A stretch of DNA of 64,000 nucleotides, taken from positions 186,001 to 250,000 of the forward strand of contig DASYBU010000005.1 in the NCBI GenBank assembly GCA_036500605.1. The letters are read 5' to 3'. Within the stretch, counting starts at the first letter, position 1. Every line of letters starts with the position of its first letter. The translations under genes and the position numbers were made by a program. The notes under the pieces are model-generated. The model was not told the DNA's origin. It did not search any database and saw only the letters and a list, made by a program, of their open reading frames with translations. Below are positions 16,505 to 27,796 of this stretch, piece by piece. Source of the stretch: JAFALK01 sp036500605. Its GTDB lineage: Bacteria; Pseudomonadota; Gammaproteobacteria; Burkholderiales; Burkholderiaceae_C.

Positions 16505-17134
16505 ATGAACATCCTGCAAATCAACTCCAGCGCCCGCCGTGTCCAAGATGGCCAGGGCTCGTTTTCGACCCGCTTCGCCACCGAACTGGTCGACGCGCTG
16601 AAGGCACAGACACCGGCAGCCCGCCTGACGGTCCGCGACCTGGGCCTGAACCCGCATCCGGCGCTCGATGAAAACGCGCTGGGCGCGCTGTTCACGCCGG
16701 CCGACAAGCGCAGCCATGAGCAAGCCGCCCTGGTGGCCGCCAATGACGCGCTGATCGCCGAGCTGATGGCTCACGACGTGATCGTGTTCGGCGTGCCGAT
16801 GATCAACTTCGGCGTGCCTGCACAGCTGAAGAACTGGATCGACGCCGTGGCCCGCGCCGGCACGACCTTCCGCTACACCGCGACCGGCCCCGAAGGCATG
16901 GTCAAGGGCAAGAAGGTCTATGTCGTGAGCGCTCGCGGTGGCGTCCATCTGGACCAGCCGAGCGACCAGGGCGTGACGAACTATCTGCGCACCTTCTTCA
17001 ACTTCCTCGGCATGAGCGACATCGAGTTCGTCTACCTTGAAGGCCTGGCGATGGGCCCGGACGCTGAAGCCGCAGCCGTGAGCGGTGCCCGCGCCCGCAT
17101 CGCCGAACTGACGTCTGATGCAGTAACCGTGTAA
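16505..17134 (+). CDS. azoR: FMN-dependent NADH-azoreductase / quinone reductase
   Basis: 209-aa flavodoxin-fold enzyme of the AzoR (AcpD) family, which uses FMN and NAD(P)H to reduce azo dyes and quinones by two electrons. Landmarks: ILQINSSAR with the FMN phosphate-binding loop, the substrate/FMN segment VFGVPMINFGVPAQLKNWIDAVARAGTTF, and YVVSARGG contacting the isoalloxazine ring. The length is normal for the family. AGGAG lies 8 bases before the ATG. It is divergent from a LysR gene and followed after 44 bases by a pirin gene, so it is probably LysR-regulated and acts in quinone or flavonoid detoxification together with pirin (inference). Confidence 0.92.
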   Translation: MNILQINSSARRVQDGQGSFSTRFATELVDALKAQTPAARLTVRDLGLNPHPALDENALGALFTPADKRSHEQAALVAANDALIAELMAHDVIVFGVPMINFGVPAQLKNWIDAVARAGTTFRYTATGPEGMVKGKKVYVVSARGGVHLDQPSDQGVTNYLRTFFNFLGMSDIEFVYLEGLAMGPDAEAAAVSGARARIAELTSDAVTV

Positions 17135-17178
17135 ATCGACTGACAAACTGACTGACTGAAAACCGACTGGAGAACGCC

Positions 17179-18051
17179 ATGAGTACCGCCATCGTTTCAA
17201 CAACCCTGACTTCCCCGCGCGCCGTGGAACGTCTGGTGGTGGGGCAACCCACCAGCGATGGCGCGGGCGTGAAACTGACCCGCGTGCTGACGCAGCAGTT
17301 GCAGCGCCGCCTTGATCCGTATCTGATGCTCGATGCCTTTGGCTCGGACAAGGCCGACGACTACATTGCCGGCTTCCCCGACCATCCGCATCGCGGCTTC
17401 GAGACGATCACCTACATGCTTGAAGGCCGCATGCGCCATCGCGATTCGGCGGGCAATGAAGGCCTGCTCGGCAATGGCGGCGTGCAGTGGATGACCGCCG
17501 GCCGCGGCGTGATCCACAGCGAGCTGCCCGAGCAGGAAGAAGGCCGCATGGAAGGCTTCCAGCTGTGGCTCAACCTGGCCGGCAAGGACAAGATGCGCGC
17601 GCCCTGGTATCGCGACATCCCCTCGGCCGAAATCCCCGAGTTCGAGCGCGACGGCGTGAGGGTGCGCGTGATCGCCGGTGAGAGCCACGGCGTGAGTGGC
17701 GCGGTGCAACGCGAGACGACCGAGCCGGTCTATCTGGACCTGCATCTGGCGCCTGGCGCGCGCTTCGAGCAGAAGCTGCCGGACACGCACAACGTGTTCG
17801 TCTACGTCTACCGCGGCTCGCTCAAGTTCGACACCGGCTGCACGGTGCCGCGCGAGCGCATGGCGATCTTTGCGAACACGCCGGGCAGTGACGGCGTGGT
17901 GCTGACGGCAGGCGATGAGCCGACCCGCGTGATCCTCGTGGCCGGCAAGCCGCTGGGCGAGAACATCGCGCAGTACGGACCGTTCGTGATGAACACGCAG
18001 GCGGAGCTGATGCAGGCGGTGCGGGATTTTCAGGCTGGGACCTTGGCCTGA
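17179..18051 (+). CDS. Pirin family protein
   Basis: 290-aa double-cupin protein of the pirin family. The N-terminal cupin keeps all four metal ligands: H69 and H71 in HPHRGFET, H113 and E115 in GVIHSE, corresponding to human His56, His58, His101 and Glu103. The C-terminal cupin starts near residue 175 (VYLDLHLAPGARFEQKLP). Bacterial pirins such as YhhW show quercetinase (flavonol dioxygenase) activity. It follows the AzoR gene and is convergent with a second pirin at 18151, which also has a flavin reductase partner. An AGAACG sequence 6 bases before the ATG gives only a weak ribosome site. Confidence 0.92.
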   Translation: MSTAIVSTTLTSPRAVERLVVGQPTSDGAGVKLTRVLTQQLQRRLDPYLMLDAFGSDKADDYIAGFPDHPHRGFETITYMLEGRMRHRDSAGNEGLLGNGGVQWMTAGRGVIHSELPEQEEGRMEGFQLWLNLAGKDKMRAPWYRDIPSAEIPEFERDGVRVRVIAGESHGVSGAVQRETTEPVYLDLHLAPGARFEQKLPDTHNVFVYVYRGSLKFDTGCTVPRERMAIFANTPGSDGVVLTAGDEPTRVILVAGKPLGENIAQYGPFVMNTQAELMQAVRDFQAGTLA

Positions 18052-18064
18052 AAGTCAGAGCCTG

Positions 18065-18084
18065 CGCAGGGGCGAGCCCCTGCG
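18065..18084 (+). terminator. Hairpin after the first pirin gene
   Basis: Perfect 9-base arms CGCAGGGGC / GCCCCTGCG with a two-base centre lie 14 bases after the stop. No T-run follows. With the second hairpin at 18119-18142 it fills the gap between the two convergent pirin genes. Confidence 0.5.
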
Positions 18085-18118
18085 ATCAGGAAGGCCGGTT
18101 GGTCGCCTAAAACAGACC

Positions 18119-18142
18119 AAGGCGGGCATCGAATCCCGCCTT
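18119..18142 (-). terminator. Rho-independent-like terminator of the second pirin operon
   Basis: Arms AAGGCGGG / CCCGCCTT (8 bases, perfect) with an 8-base loop lie just after the stop of the minus-strand pirin. On the minus strand the sequence continues with TGTTTTA, a modest T-run. Confidence 0.6.
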
Positions 18143-18150
18143 GACTCGGC

Positions 18151-19032
18151 CTATTCCTTGATCCGCGGCACCGCCGGCGCCATCAGGCGATCGCCCACAT
18201 AACCGCGTACCTCGACGCCAGCGAAATTCCCGCTGAGCGAGTTCCATTCCTGGGCGAATTGCTCGATCTCCTCGCGGTGGCGGCCGACGAAGTTCCACCA
18301 CAGGAGCGGTGGCTCGGGCATCGGCTCGCCGCCGAGCAGCAGCAGGCGCGCGGCGGAATCGGCTTGCAGATGCAGGCTCGTGAAGCCGGGTTCCATGTAG
18401 AGCAGCTTGCCAGGGGCGAGCTGTTCGCCGTTCACGCTGACCGTGCCTTCCAGCACCATCAACCCATGCTCGAAGCTGGGTTCCAGCGGCAGTTCGGCAT
18501 CGGCTTCGCGCAGCGAGGCGATGTCTACGCCGAGCAGCGGCGTGTAGGTGGGCACGGGCGAGAGCTCGCCGAGCAGGTCGCCCGCCAGCAAGGTCAGTGT
18601 GAATCCGCCGTCAGCGATCTGGGGCAGCACCGGGAAATGCTCGAAGGCGGGCTCGCAGAAGCGCTGCTCGTCGGGCAGGGCGATCCAGAGTTGCGCCAGA
18701 TGCAGGCGGTTGCTCTGCGACTCTTCCGAATGCGCGATGCCGCGGCCGGCGGTCATCAGGTTGACCTGGCCGGGGCGCAGCACCTGCTCGCTGCCGAGGC
18801 TGTCGCGGTGCAGGATCTCGCCTTCGATCATCCAGCTGAAGGTCTGCAGGCCGGTGTGGGGATGCGGGGGGACATTCATGCCGCTCCCGCGCAAGGCGGC
18901 CGGGCCGGCGTGATCGAGAAAGCACCACGCACCGACGCAGCGGCGCTGGCGAGCCGGTAGCGCTCGGCGGATCGGCAGGCCGCCGACATCGCTGGCGTGG
19001 CTTTCGGTGATCTCCGTGCGCGGTGCGTTCAT
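18151..19032 (-). CDS. Pirin family protein (second copy)
   Basis: 293-aa pirin, only distantly similar to the copy at 17179. The metal ligands are conserved: H57 and H59 in PPHPHTGLQTF, H101 and E103 in GRGIAHSEES. A C-terminal cupin half follows (MVLEGTVSVNGEQLAPGKLLYMEPG). The ATG at 19032 is preferred to a TTG at 19038. It lies 2 bases after the stop of an NADPH-dependent FMN reductase gene on the same strand, so the two are one operon. The neighbouring + strand pair (AzoR-pirin) is the mirror image of this pair. Probable role: metal-dependent oxygenase or redox sensor linked to flavin or quinone chemistry. Confidence 0.9.
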   Translation of the reverse strand: MNAPRTEITESHASDVGGLPIRRALPARQRRCVGAWCFLDHAGPAALRGSGMNVPPHPHTGLQTFSWMIEGEILHRDSLGSEQVLRPGQVNLMTAGRGIAHSEESQSNRLHLAQLWIALPDEQRFCEPAFEHFPVLPQIADGGFTLTLLAGDLLGELSPVPTYTPLLGVDIASLREADAELPLEPSFEHGLMVLEGTVSVNGEQLAPGKLLYMEPGFTSLHLQADSAARLLLLGGEPMPEPPLLWWNFVGRHREEIEQFAQEWNSLSGNFAGVEVRGYVGDRLMAPAVPRIKE

Positions 19033-19034
19033 GT

Positions 19035-19592
19035 TCAAGCCCTCTTGTCTTGGATGCGTTGAGCGAAGCCGGCGAGGAAGCTGCGCAGCATGTCACGCGT
19101 CTTCTCGTCGGTCAGCTCGCCTTCGGCGTTGAAGAGGCTCGGCGCGTGCGAGAGCGTCAGCCAGGGGCCGAACCAGACGTCCGAACCAAACGCGCGCAGC
19201 ACGTGCAGCAGCGCATCCTGCGAGCGCATGGTGCCGCCGCCGCCCGGCGTGGCGCCGATGATGGCCGTCGGCTTGCCGCCGAAGATGCGCGCGCCGGAGC
19301 CGGACGGGCGCGAGACCCAGTCGAGTCCGTTCTTGAGAACGCCGGGCATCGAATGGTTGTATTCGGGCGTGCCGATCAGCAGGCCATCGGCGGCAACAAT
19401 CGCATCGCCGAGCTTGCGCACGGCGTCGGGCAGGCCTTGCGCTTCGACGTCGCCGTCATAGAGCGGGATGCCATGCAGCGTGTGCAGATCGAGTGTGACG
19501 CCGGCCGGGCAGAGCGACTGCGCGGCGCGCAGCAGCGCCGTATTGAGGCTGCCTTTGCGCAGGCTGCCGGACAGCGCGAGGATGGTGGTCAT
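19035..19592 (-). CDS. NADPH-dependent FMN reductase
   Basis: 185-aa flavodoxin-fold reductase (NADPH_dep_FMN_red/ArsH-YieF-ChrR type). FMN-binding LALSGSLRKGSLN lies at residues 5-17, GTPEYNHSMPGVLKNGLDWVSRP is the conserved family block, and IIGATPGGGGTMRSQ contacts the flavin. Relatives reduce quinones and chromate. The start at 19592 is the ATG before this N-terminus; a much longer open frame upstream is a shadow of the copA gene. It is followed at once by the pirin gene. The gap to copA (35 bases) is short, so read-through from copA is possible, but the functions are unrelated. Confidence 0.9.
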   Translation of the reverse strand: MTTILALSGSLRKGSLNTALLRAAQSLCPAGVTLDLHTLHGIPLYDGDVEAQGLPDAVRKLGDAIVAADGLLIGTPEYNHSMPGVLKNGLDWVSRPSGSGARIFGGKPTAIIGATPGGGGTMRSQDALLHVLRAFGSDVWFGPWLTLSHAPSLFNAEGELTDEKTRDMLRSFLAGFAQRIQDKRA

Positions 19593-19627
19593 GACGGTCC
19601 TGTTCAGTGGAATTTGCGAGGATGGTA

Positions 19628-21763
<2,136 letters not shown>

Positions 21764-21787
21764 TCAGCCGATGTTAGGCTTTGAGCC

Positions 21788-21988
21788 ATGCCGACGACTC
21801 AAGACTTCCATTTGCCCGACATGAGCTGTGGCCATTGCGTGGCCACGATCACCGAGACGCTGCAAACGCTCGACCCCGCCGCGCAATTGGCTTTCAACCG
21901 CGAGGCGCGGCGTGTGCAGGTGCAGACCTTGGTGCCGCGCGAGCAACTCGCCGCCGCACTGGCCGAAGCGGGCTACCCCGAGGCCTGA
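21788..21988 (+). CDS. Heavy-metal-associated domain protein, CopZ-like copper chaperone
   Basis: 66-aa single HMA domain, ferredoxin-like fold. The metal site reads PDMSCGHC (MxCxxC) near residues 12-16; the usual C-terminal AGYP(E/D) of the family is present (EAGYPEA). Proteins of this size shuttle Cu(+) to CopA, which is encoded divergently 24 bases away. The stop is 5 bases from the convergent PEP-CTERM gene. The function is well supported by motif and context; specificity for copper over other soft metals is inferred from the neighbour. Confidence 0.88.
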   Translation: MPTTQDFHLPDMSCGHCVATITETLQTLDPAAQLAFNREARRVQVQTLVPREQLAAALAEAGYPEA

Positions 21989-21993
21989 TGCGC

Positions 21994-23349
21994 CTATCGA
22001 TCGCTGCGCTTGCGGCGGCGCAGCCCAACCAGCAAGGGCAGGCCGAGCGCCATCAGCGCCCATGAGCCGGGTTCGGGCACGGCCGCCAGATTGGTGAGGA
22101 GAAAGCCGCTGGTCTGGTTCGTCGCGGTGTCGAACATATAGCCCGAGATGGCCGAGCCATCGGCCGAGACGCCGAAGATGTTGGTGACGTGCTGCGTCGG
22201 GCTGAGCGCGACGCCCATGCTGGCCAGATAGCTGTCGAAGGTGACCGACTGGCCCGTGAGCGTCGAATAGACAAAGGTGTCCACCGTCAGGATGGTGGCG
22301 CCGCAGCGGACATCGAGGCAGGTATTGAAGGCGCCGAAGACCGTGCCGTCGTTCGTCACCCCGGCAATGGAGGCGACCATGTTCTTGAGCGGGTCGTGGT
22401 ACATCGAATCGATGTCGTCGTAGTGGATCACGTGATCAAACGGGATGATCGTTGTCGTGTTGGTCTGGCTGTTCCACAAGGTGGCGGGCAAGAAGGTGAT
22501 TGCATTGCCGAGCGGGCCGAAGCTTTTGGAGCCCAGGTTGCGTGATGAACCGCCGGCGCCCCAGACGCCATTCGCACTGAGCGCATTGACCTGGATGTTC
22601 TGGTGGGTGGCGCCGGTATAGGGGTTGGTGGCGGTGGGCGCGAAGCTCTGCGTGTAGCCGCTGCCGTTCCAGGTCCAGACGCGGTAGCTGTCGCGGTCGT
22701 TGTTGTTGGTGTAGCCGGCTACGAGGGTGCCGTCGGCACTGGTGCTCAGGATGTTGCCGCTGCCATTGCCGCTTGAGCCCGTGCCGGCACCTGAAGCATT
22801 CAGGTCGTAGACCTGTCCGTTGCGCCAGACGGCCGCGTGATAGGCGTTGGCCAGGCTGTTGGCGGTGGCGCTGTAGGCCGCCGCGCCGACGACCGTGCTG
22901 CCATCGTCGGAAATCTTGTTCGCATAACTCGATTGGTAGATGGAGCTGTTGTTGGCCGAGCCGCTGCGGGTGTAGGCACCATTGCCCAGATCGCCGAGGC
23001 CTGTCCAGGCGCCGCTGTTGCGGTCGTAGATGCCGGCCTGGCTGTGGCCGTTGGCTCCATTGACGCCGGCCGCGACGTACCGGCCATCCGAAGACATGCT
23101 GGGCGCGCCGCTGTAGGCGTGGGTTGGCGAGTTGGGGCTGATGACGGACCGGCTGCGATCGGCGTTCAGCACGTAGATGCCGTCGCTGTTGTAGCCCACG
23201 GCTGCACTGCCGCCGTTGGCCACGCCGAAGAAGCCGTCATTGTTCGGGTAGGGGAAGCTTTCGAAGGTGACGGCCGATGCCTGCGCGCAGGCCATCGTGA
23301 TCAGCGCTGCGCAGAGCACGGCACGGGGAGCGTGGAAGCGGTGGAGCAT
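21994..23349 (-). CDS. PEP-CTERM sorted extracellular protein with HAF-like repeats (paralog 1)
   Basis: 451-aa exported protein. The signal peptide (LCAALITMACAQASA) ends near residue 26. The body holds repeated SxDGxxVxG units (SSDGRYVAAG, SDDGSTVVGA, SADGTLVAGY, SADGSAISGY) like HAF-type extracellular repeats. The C-terminus is a typical PEP-CTERM sorting signal: VPEPGSWALMALGLPLLVGLRRRKRSDR, that is PEP motif, hydrophobic helix and basic tail, recognised by an exosortase/EpsH encoded elsewhere. The ATG at 23349 gives this signal peptide; the frame is open 69 bases further. The next gene upstream on the same strand is a clear paralog. Likely role: surface or exopolysaccharide-associated protein; no enzymatic motif is seen. 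Confidence 0.88.
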   Translation of the reverse strand: MLHRFHAPRAVLCAALITMACAQASAVTFESFPYPNNDGFFGVANGGSAAVGYNSDGIYVLNADRSRSVISPNSPTHAYSGAPSMSSDGRYVAAGVNGANGHSQAGIYDRNSGAWTGLGDLGNGAYTRSGSANNSSIYQSSYANKISDDGSTVVGAAAYSATANSLANAYHAAVWRNGQVYDLNASGAGTGSSGNGSGNILSTSADGTLVAGYTNNNDRDSYRVWTWNGSGYTQSFAPTATNPYTGATHQNIQVNALSANGVWGAGGSSRNLGSKSFGPLGNAITFLPATLWNSQTNTTTIIPFDHVIHYDDIDSMYHDPLKNMVASIAGVTNDGTVFGAFNTCLDVRCGATILTVDTFVYSTLTGQSVTFDSYLASMGVALSPTQHVTNIFGVSADGSAISGYMFDTATNQTSGFLLTNLAAVPEPGSWALMALGLPLLVGLRRRKRSDR

Positions 23350-23476
23350 GAGCGGAACACCTCGTGGGCATGGGTTGAGAGTCGATGCCGGAGTCTCAAG
23401 GCCTGTTTCTGAAAACAAGAGAGGGCGACTACCAATCTGTCCCTGGTTTCGGCTTCGCGCTCAGGCGCAAGCCATG

Positions 23477-23498
23477 AAAAACGGCCCCGCAGGGCCGT
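23477..23498 (-). terminator. Rho-independent terminator of PEP-CTERM paralog 2
   Basis: Arms ACGGCCC / GGGCCGT with a 4-base loop, followed on the minus strand by TTTTT. It lies 23 bases after the stop of the gene at 23521 and before paralog 1, so the two paralogs probably have separate transcripts. Confidence 0.75.
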
Positions 23499-23520
23499 CT
23501 CTTCATCTCGTGTTGAGTGC

Positions 23521-24936
23521 TTACCGCTCGTCGCGCCGGCGCAGACGGCGCAGCATCAGCAAGGGCAGGCCCAGCGCGATCAAGGCCCACTGGCCGGGTT
23601 CCGGCACGGCGCTGATGGCTGTGTGGACGATGAAGGCATTGGTGGTGCTGGTGGCGCTGTCGAAGTAGTAGCCGCTGATCGCCGAGCCATCCGCTGCCAC
23701 GTCATAGATGTTGGTCACGTGTTGCGTTGCCGTCAGGCCGATGCCCATCTGCTGCAGATAGCTGTCGAAGGTGATCGACTGGCCGGTGGTCACGGAGTAC
23801 ACGAAGGTATCGGCCGTCAACAGCGTCGCGCCGCAGCGCGTGTCCACGCAGCCGTTGAACGAGCCGAAGACCGTGCCGTCGTTGGTCACGCCGGCAATCG
23901 TGGCCGTCATGTTCTTGTCGATGTCGCCAGCCATCGAGAGCAGGTTCGTCGTGTCGATCACATGATCGTAGGGAATGATGATCGTCGCGTTCGTCTGGCT
24001 GTTCCACAGCGTGGCCGGCAGGAAGCTGATCGCGTTGCCAAAGCCGCCATAGTTCTTGCTGCCCATATTGCGCGAGGAATCACCCGCACCCCAGACGCCA
24101 TTGGCACTGAGGGCCGTCACCGCGATGTGCTGACCGGTGGCGCCCGTGTAGGGGTTGGTGGCGGTGGGCGCGGCGCTTTGCGTGTAGCCGCTGCCGTTCC
24201 AGGTCCAGACGCGGTAGCTGTCGCGATCGTTGTTGTTGGTGTAGCCGGCCACGACGCTGCCATCGGCACTGGTGGTGACGATCCGGCTGCTGTTGACGGT
24301 GTCGGTCGACGCGGCGTTGAGGTCGTAGATCTGGCCGTTGCGCCAGACCACGCCGTGGCTGTTGCTGGCGCCGTAGGAGGCCGAGCCCACCACCGTCCTG
24401 CCGTCCGCCGAGATCTGATTGGCGGAGCTGGACTGGTAGATGCTGGTGCCGGTACCCGTGCCAATGCTGGTGTAGTTGCCCGTGCCCAGATCGCCGAGGG
24501 CGGTCCAGGTGCTGGTGTTGCGGTCGTAGATGCCGGCTTGGCCATAGCCGTTGCTGCCGTTCACGCCGCCCAGCACATAGCGGCCATCTGCCGAAATTCC
24601 CGGCGAGCCCGAGTAGCCGGCGATCGGTGTGTTGGGGCTGATGACGGTCGCCAGACGATCCGGGTTCAGCACATAGATGCCGCTGGCGTTGTAGCTGACG
24701 CCGACCGTGCCGCCGCTGGACAGGCCGGTGATGGCGTCATTGTTGGGTGATGCAAAGGTCTCGAGCGAAGCGCTGGCGGCGCAGGCGCCAGTGGCGACGG
24801 CCGCGAGGGCCAGGGGGCAGCAGTTTCTGAAGAGCGCGTGAGTGAACCGACATGAGGACCTCTGGCAGGGCTGAAATTCGATGTCGGAAGTTTTCACTAC
24901 TTTTGTTGTAAACAATTTCAGGGAAAGTACCGGCAC
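23521..24936 (-). CDS. PEP-CTERM sorted extracellular protein with HAF-like repeats (paralog 2), probable frameshift at the start
   Basis: Paralog of the preceding protein over its whole length (shared YVLNPDR/YVLNADR, VVAGYTNNNDRDSYRVW, SFLPATLWNSQTN, VTNDGTVFG), ending in VPEPGQWALIALGLPLLMLRRLRRR, a PEP-CTERM signal. The frame is open to a GTG at 24936, which would put more than 30 polar residues before the signal-peptide core (CCPLALAAVATGACAASA). However, an ATG with a good AGAGG ribosome site lies at 24853 in the -1 frame and would give a normal signal peptide if one base in codons 2-3 (TCGG) were removed. The gene therefore carries either a recent one-base insertion that silences it, a sequencing error, or an unusual start. 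The body shows no other damage. Confidence 0.8.
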   Translation of the reverse strand: MPVLSLKLFTTKVVKTSDIEFQPCQRSSCRFTHALFRNCCPLALAAVATGACAASASLETFASPNNDAITGLSSGGTVGVSYNASGIYVLNPDRLATVISPNTPIAGYSGSPGISADGRYVLGGVNGSNGYGQAGIYDRNTSTWTALGDLGTGNYTSIGTGTGTSIYQSSSANQISADGRTVVGSASYGASNSHGVVWRNGQIYDLNAASTDTVNSSRIVTTSADGSVVAGYTNNNDRDSYRVWTWNGSGYTQSAAPTATNPYTGATGQHIAVTALSANGVWGAGDSSRNMGSKNYGGFGNAISFLPATLWNSQTNATIIIPYDHVIDTTNLLSMAGDIDKNMTATIAGVTNDGTVFGSFNGCVDTRCGATLLTADTFVYSVTTGQSITFDSYLQQMGIGLTATQHVTNIYDVAADGSAISGYYFDSATSTTNAFIVHTAISAVPEPGQWALIALGLPLLMLRRLRRRDER

Positions 24937-24966
24937 CCCCCATGCATGAGGGGGATGGGCCGAAAC

Positions 24967-25662
24967 CTACAGCTGGGACAGCGCCTGGCTCAGGGTCTTC
25001 CTGAGTTCGCGAAGCTGCTGCACCTCATGGCCGGGGCGGCACAAGGTGGGCCAGATCAGGGCGACGAGATCCTCGGCGGTGGTGTCCACCGAGATGCTCT
25101 TGTGGGTGCCGACCAGTTCCCACAGCAGATGTTCCATCGGCCCGAGCACGAGGCTGCGCAGCAGGCTCAGCGAGACATCGTCGCGCAGCTCGCCACTGGC
25201 GCGGCCGCGGGCCAGCAGCTCCATTAACGGGGCGGTGTAGCGGCGCTGCAAGGCGACCAGGATTTCGCCGAGCTCGCCCTGGCCTTTGGCGCGTCCCTCG
25301 CTGAGCACCAGCGCGCAAAGACCCGTGCCCTGCACCAGGAAGAGCCGCAGATGTGTGAGCACGAGGAGACGGAACTGCTCGCGCAAGGGGGCATCCTGCG
25401 GCAGGCTGGTCTGGACCGCCGCAGTGATCTCTTCGTACCAATCACTGACCACCCTCACGCACAACTCGCGCTTGCCGCTGAAGTAGGTGAACACCGTCGC
25501 TTCTGAAATGCCCAGGCGGCGCGCGATCTCGGTGGTGGTGGCGTGCTCGTAGCCGGTCTCGGCAAAGACCTCGCGGCCGACGCGCAGGATGTCGCGCACG
25601 CGCTGTTCGGACTTGGCGCCGGCGGGCGCACGGCGCTGAAGAGTGGCTGGAGTCTTGGGCAT
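24967..25662 (-). CDS. TetR family transcriptional regulator
   Basis: 231-aa TetR repressor. The helix-turn-helix lies at about residues 20-66 (RVRDILRVGREVFAETGYEH, then TTTEIARRLGISEATVFTYFSGKRELC), followed by an all-helical ligand domain. It is divergent from the methylcrotonyl-CoA carboxylase gene with a 158-base gap that contains a 17-base palindrome. In Burkholderiales a TetR regulator called LiuQ has been described beside leucine-degradation genes; the position here fits, but I cannot confirm orthology from sequence alone. The likely ligand would be an acyl-CoA of the pathway (inference). Confidence 0.85.
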   Translation of the reverse strand: MPKTPATLQRRAPAGAKSEQRVRDILRVGREVFAETGYEHATTTEIARRLGISEATVFTYFSGKRELCVRVVSDWYEEITAAVQTSLPQDAPLREQFRLLVLTHLRLFLVQGTGLCALVLSEGRAKGQGELGEILVALQRRYTAPLMELLARGRASGELRDDVSLSLLRSLVLGPMEHLLWELVGTHKSISVDTTAEDLVALIWPTLCRPGHEVQQLRELRKTLSQALSQL

Positions 25663-25680
25663 GGCGGCATTCTGCCAACT

Positions 25681-25697
25681 CTTGAGTAAAACTCAAG
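25681..25697. promoter_or_regulatory. Palindrome upstream of the TetR gene, likely its operator
   Basis: CTTGAGT-AAA-ACTCAAG has exact 7-base arms and starts 19 bases upstream of the TetR start codon, in the gap divergent from the leucine-degradation run. A further CTTGAGCC half-site follows at 25703. Symmetry and position fit a TetR operator. Confidence 0.6.
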
Positions 25698-25820
25698 TAT
25701 TGCTTGAGCCCGGTTGCTGTCCTCGGTTATTCTTCGCGTCCCAGAGCCGCTGCAAATGCGGTCAAAGATTATTGAGCCCGGCTCATCAAGGCCGGCTGCA
25801 ATCAGGACTCAGGAGACCTC

Positions 25821-27428
<1,608 letters not shown>

Positions 27429-27429
27429 A

Positions 27430-27459
27430 ATGTGTATAACGAAATAAATATATACACAT
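27430..27459. promoter_or_regulatory. AT-rich palindrome before vapB, autoregulatory operator
   Basis: ATGTGTATA (27430-27438) and TATACACAT (27451-27459) are exact 9-base arms separated by an AT-rich 12-base spacer. The palindrome ends one base before the vapB start codon and leaves no room for a ribosome site. Toxin-antitoxin pairs are normally repressed by the antitoxin/toxin complex on such a site. Confidence 0.75.
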
Positions 27460-27460
27460 C

Positions 27461-27796
27461 ATGCGCACGAACATCGACATCGACGACACCTTGATGGCCA
27501 GCGTGATGGCGGCCAGCGGCCACAAGACCAAGAAAGAGGCGGTCGAGGCCGGCCTCAAGCTCCTGATGCGTCAGGCTGCCTATCGCGAAGTCCTCAGATG
27601 GGAGGGCAAGCTCCCTTGGGGCTGGGGTGACGAGCCGGCACCCGAATCGAAGCACGCTGGCTATGTCCCTGGCGCTGCCGCGACATCATTGTTAGCCAGT
27701 GAACCGACGCCGCCGGCCTACCGGCCTGCGGTCGTCAAATCCGCCGCCAAGGCGAAGCTGAAAAAGGCGCCGGAGCCCAAGCATGGTCGTCGTTGA
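27461..27796 (+). CDS. vapB: VapB family antitoxin with C-terminal extension
   Basis: 111-aa antitoxin. The N-terminal ribbon-helix-helix type sequence MRTNIDIDDTLMASVMAASG, then KTKKEAVEAGLKLLMRQ, is classic for VapB. The toxin-binding stretch reads LRWEGKLPWGW. Typical members stop at about 70-80 residues; this one continues for roughly 45 residues of Ala/Pro/Lys-rich sequence ending KAPEPKHGRR. The extension is open reading frame up to and overlapping vapC by 14 bases. No Shine-Dalgarno sequence precedes the ATG. It is inside the leucine-degradation gene run, 32 bases after liuB. Confidence 0.85.
   Translation: MRTNIDIDDTLMASVMAASGHKTKKEAVEAGLKLLMRQAAYREVLRWEGKLPWGWGDEPAPESKHAGYVPGAAATSLLASEPTPPAYRPAVVKSAAKAKLKKAPEPKHGRR

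Noticed and set aside
21764..21787. CueR-type operator in the copA/HMA gap
   Set aside because: The 24 bases contain no MerR-family dyad.
22621..24249. Repeated patches in the PEP-CTERM genes as a CRISPR or integron
   Set aside because: They are two coding paralogs; no regular spacer-repeat spacing and no cas or integrase gene.
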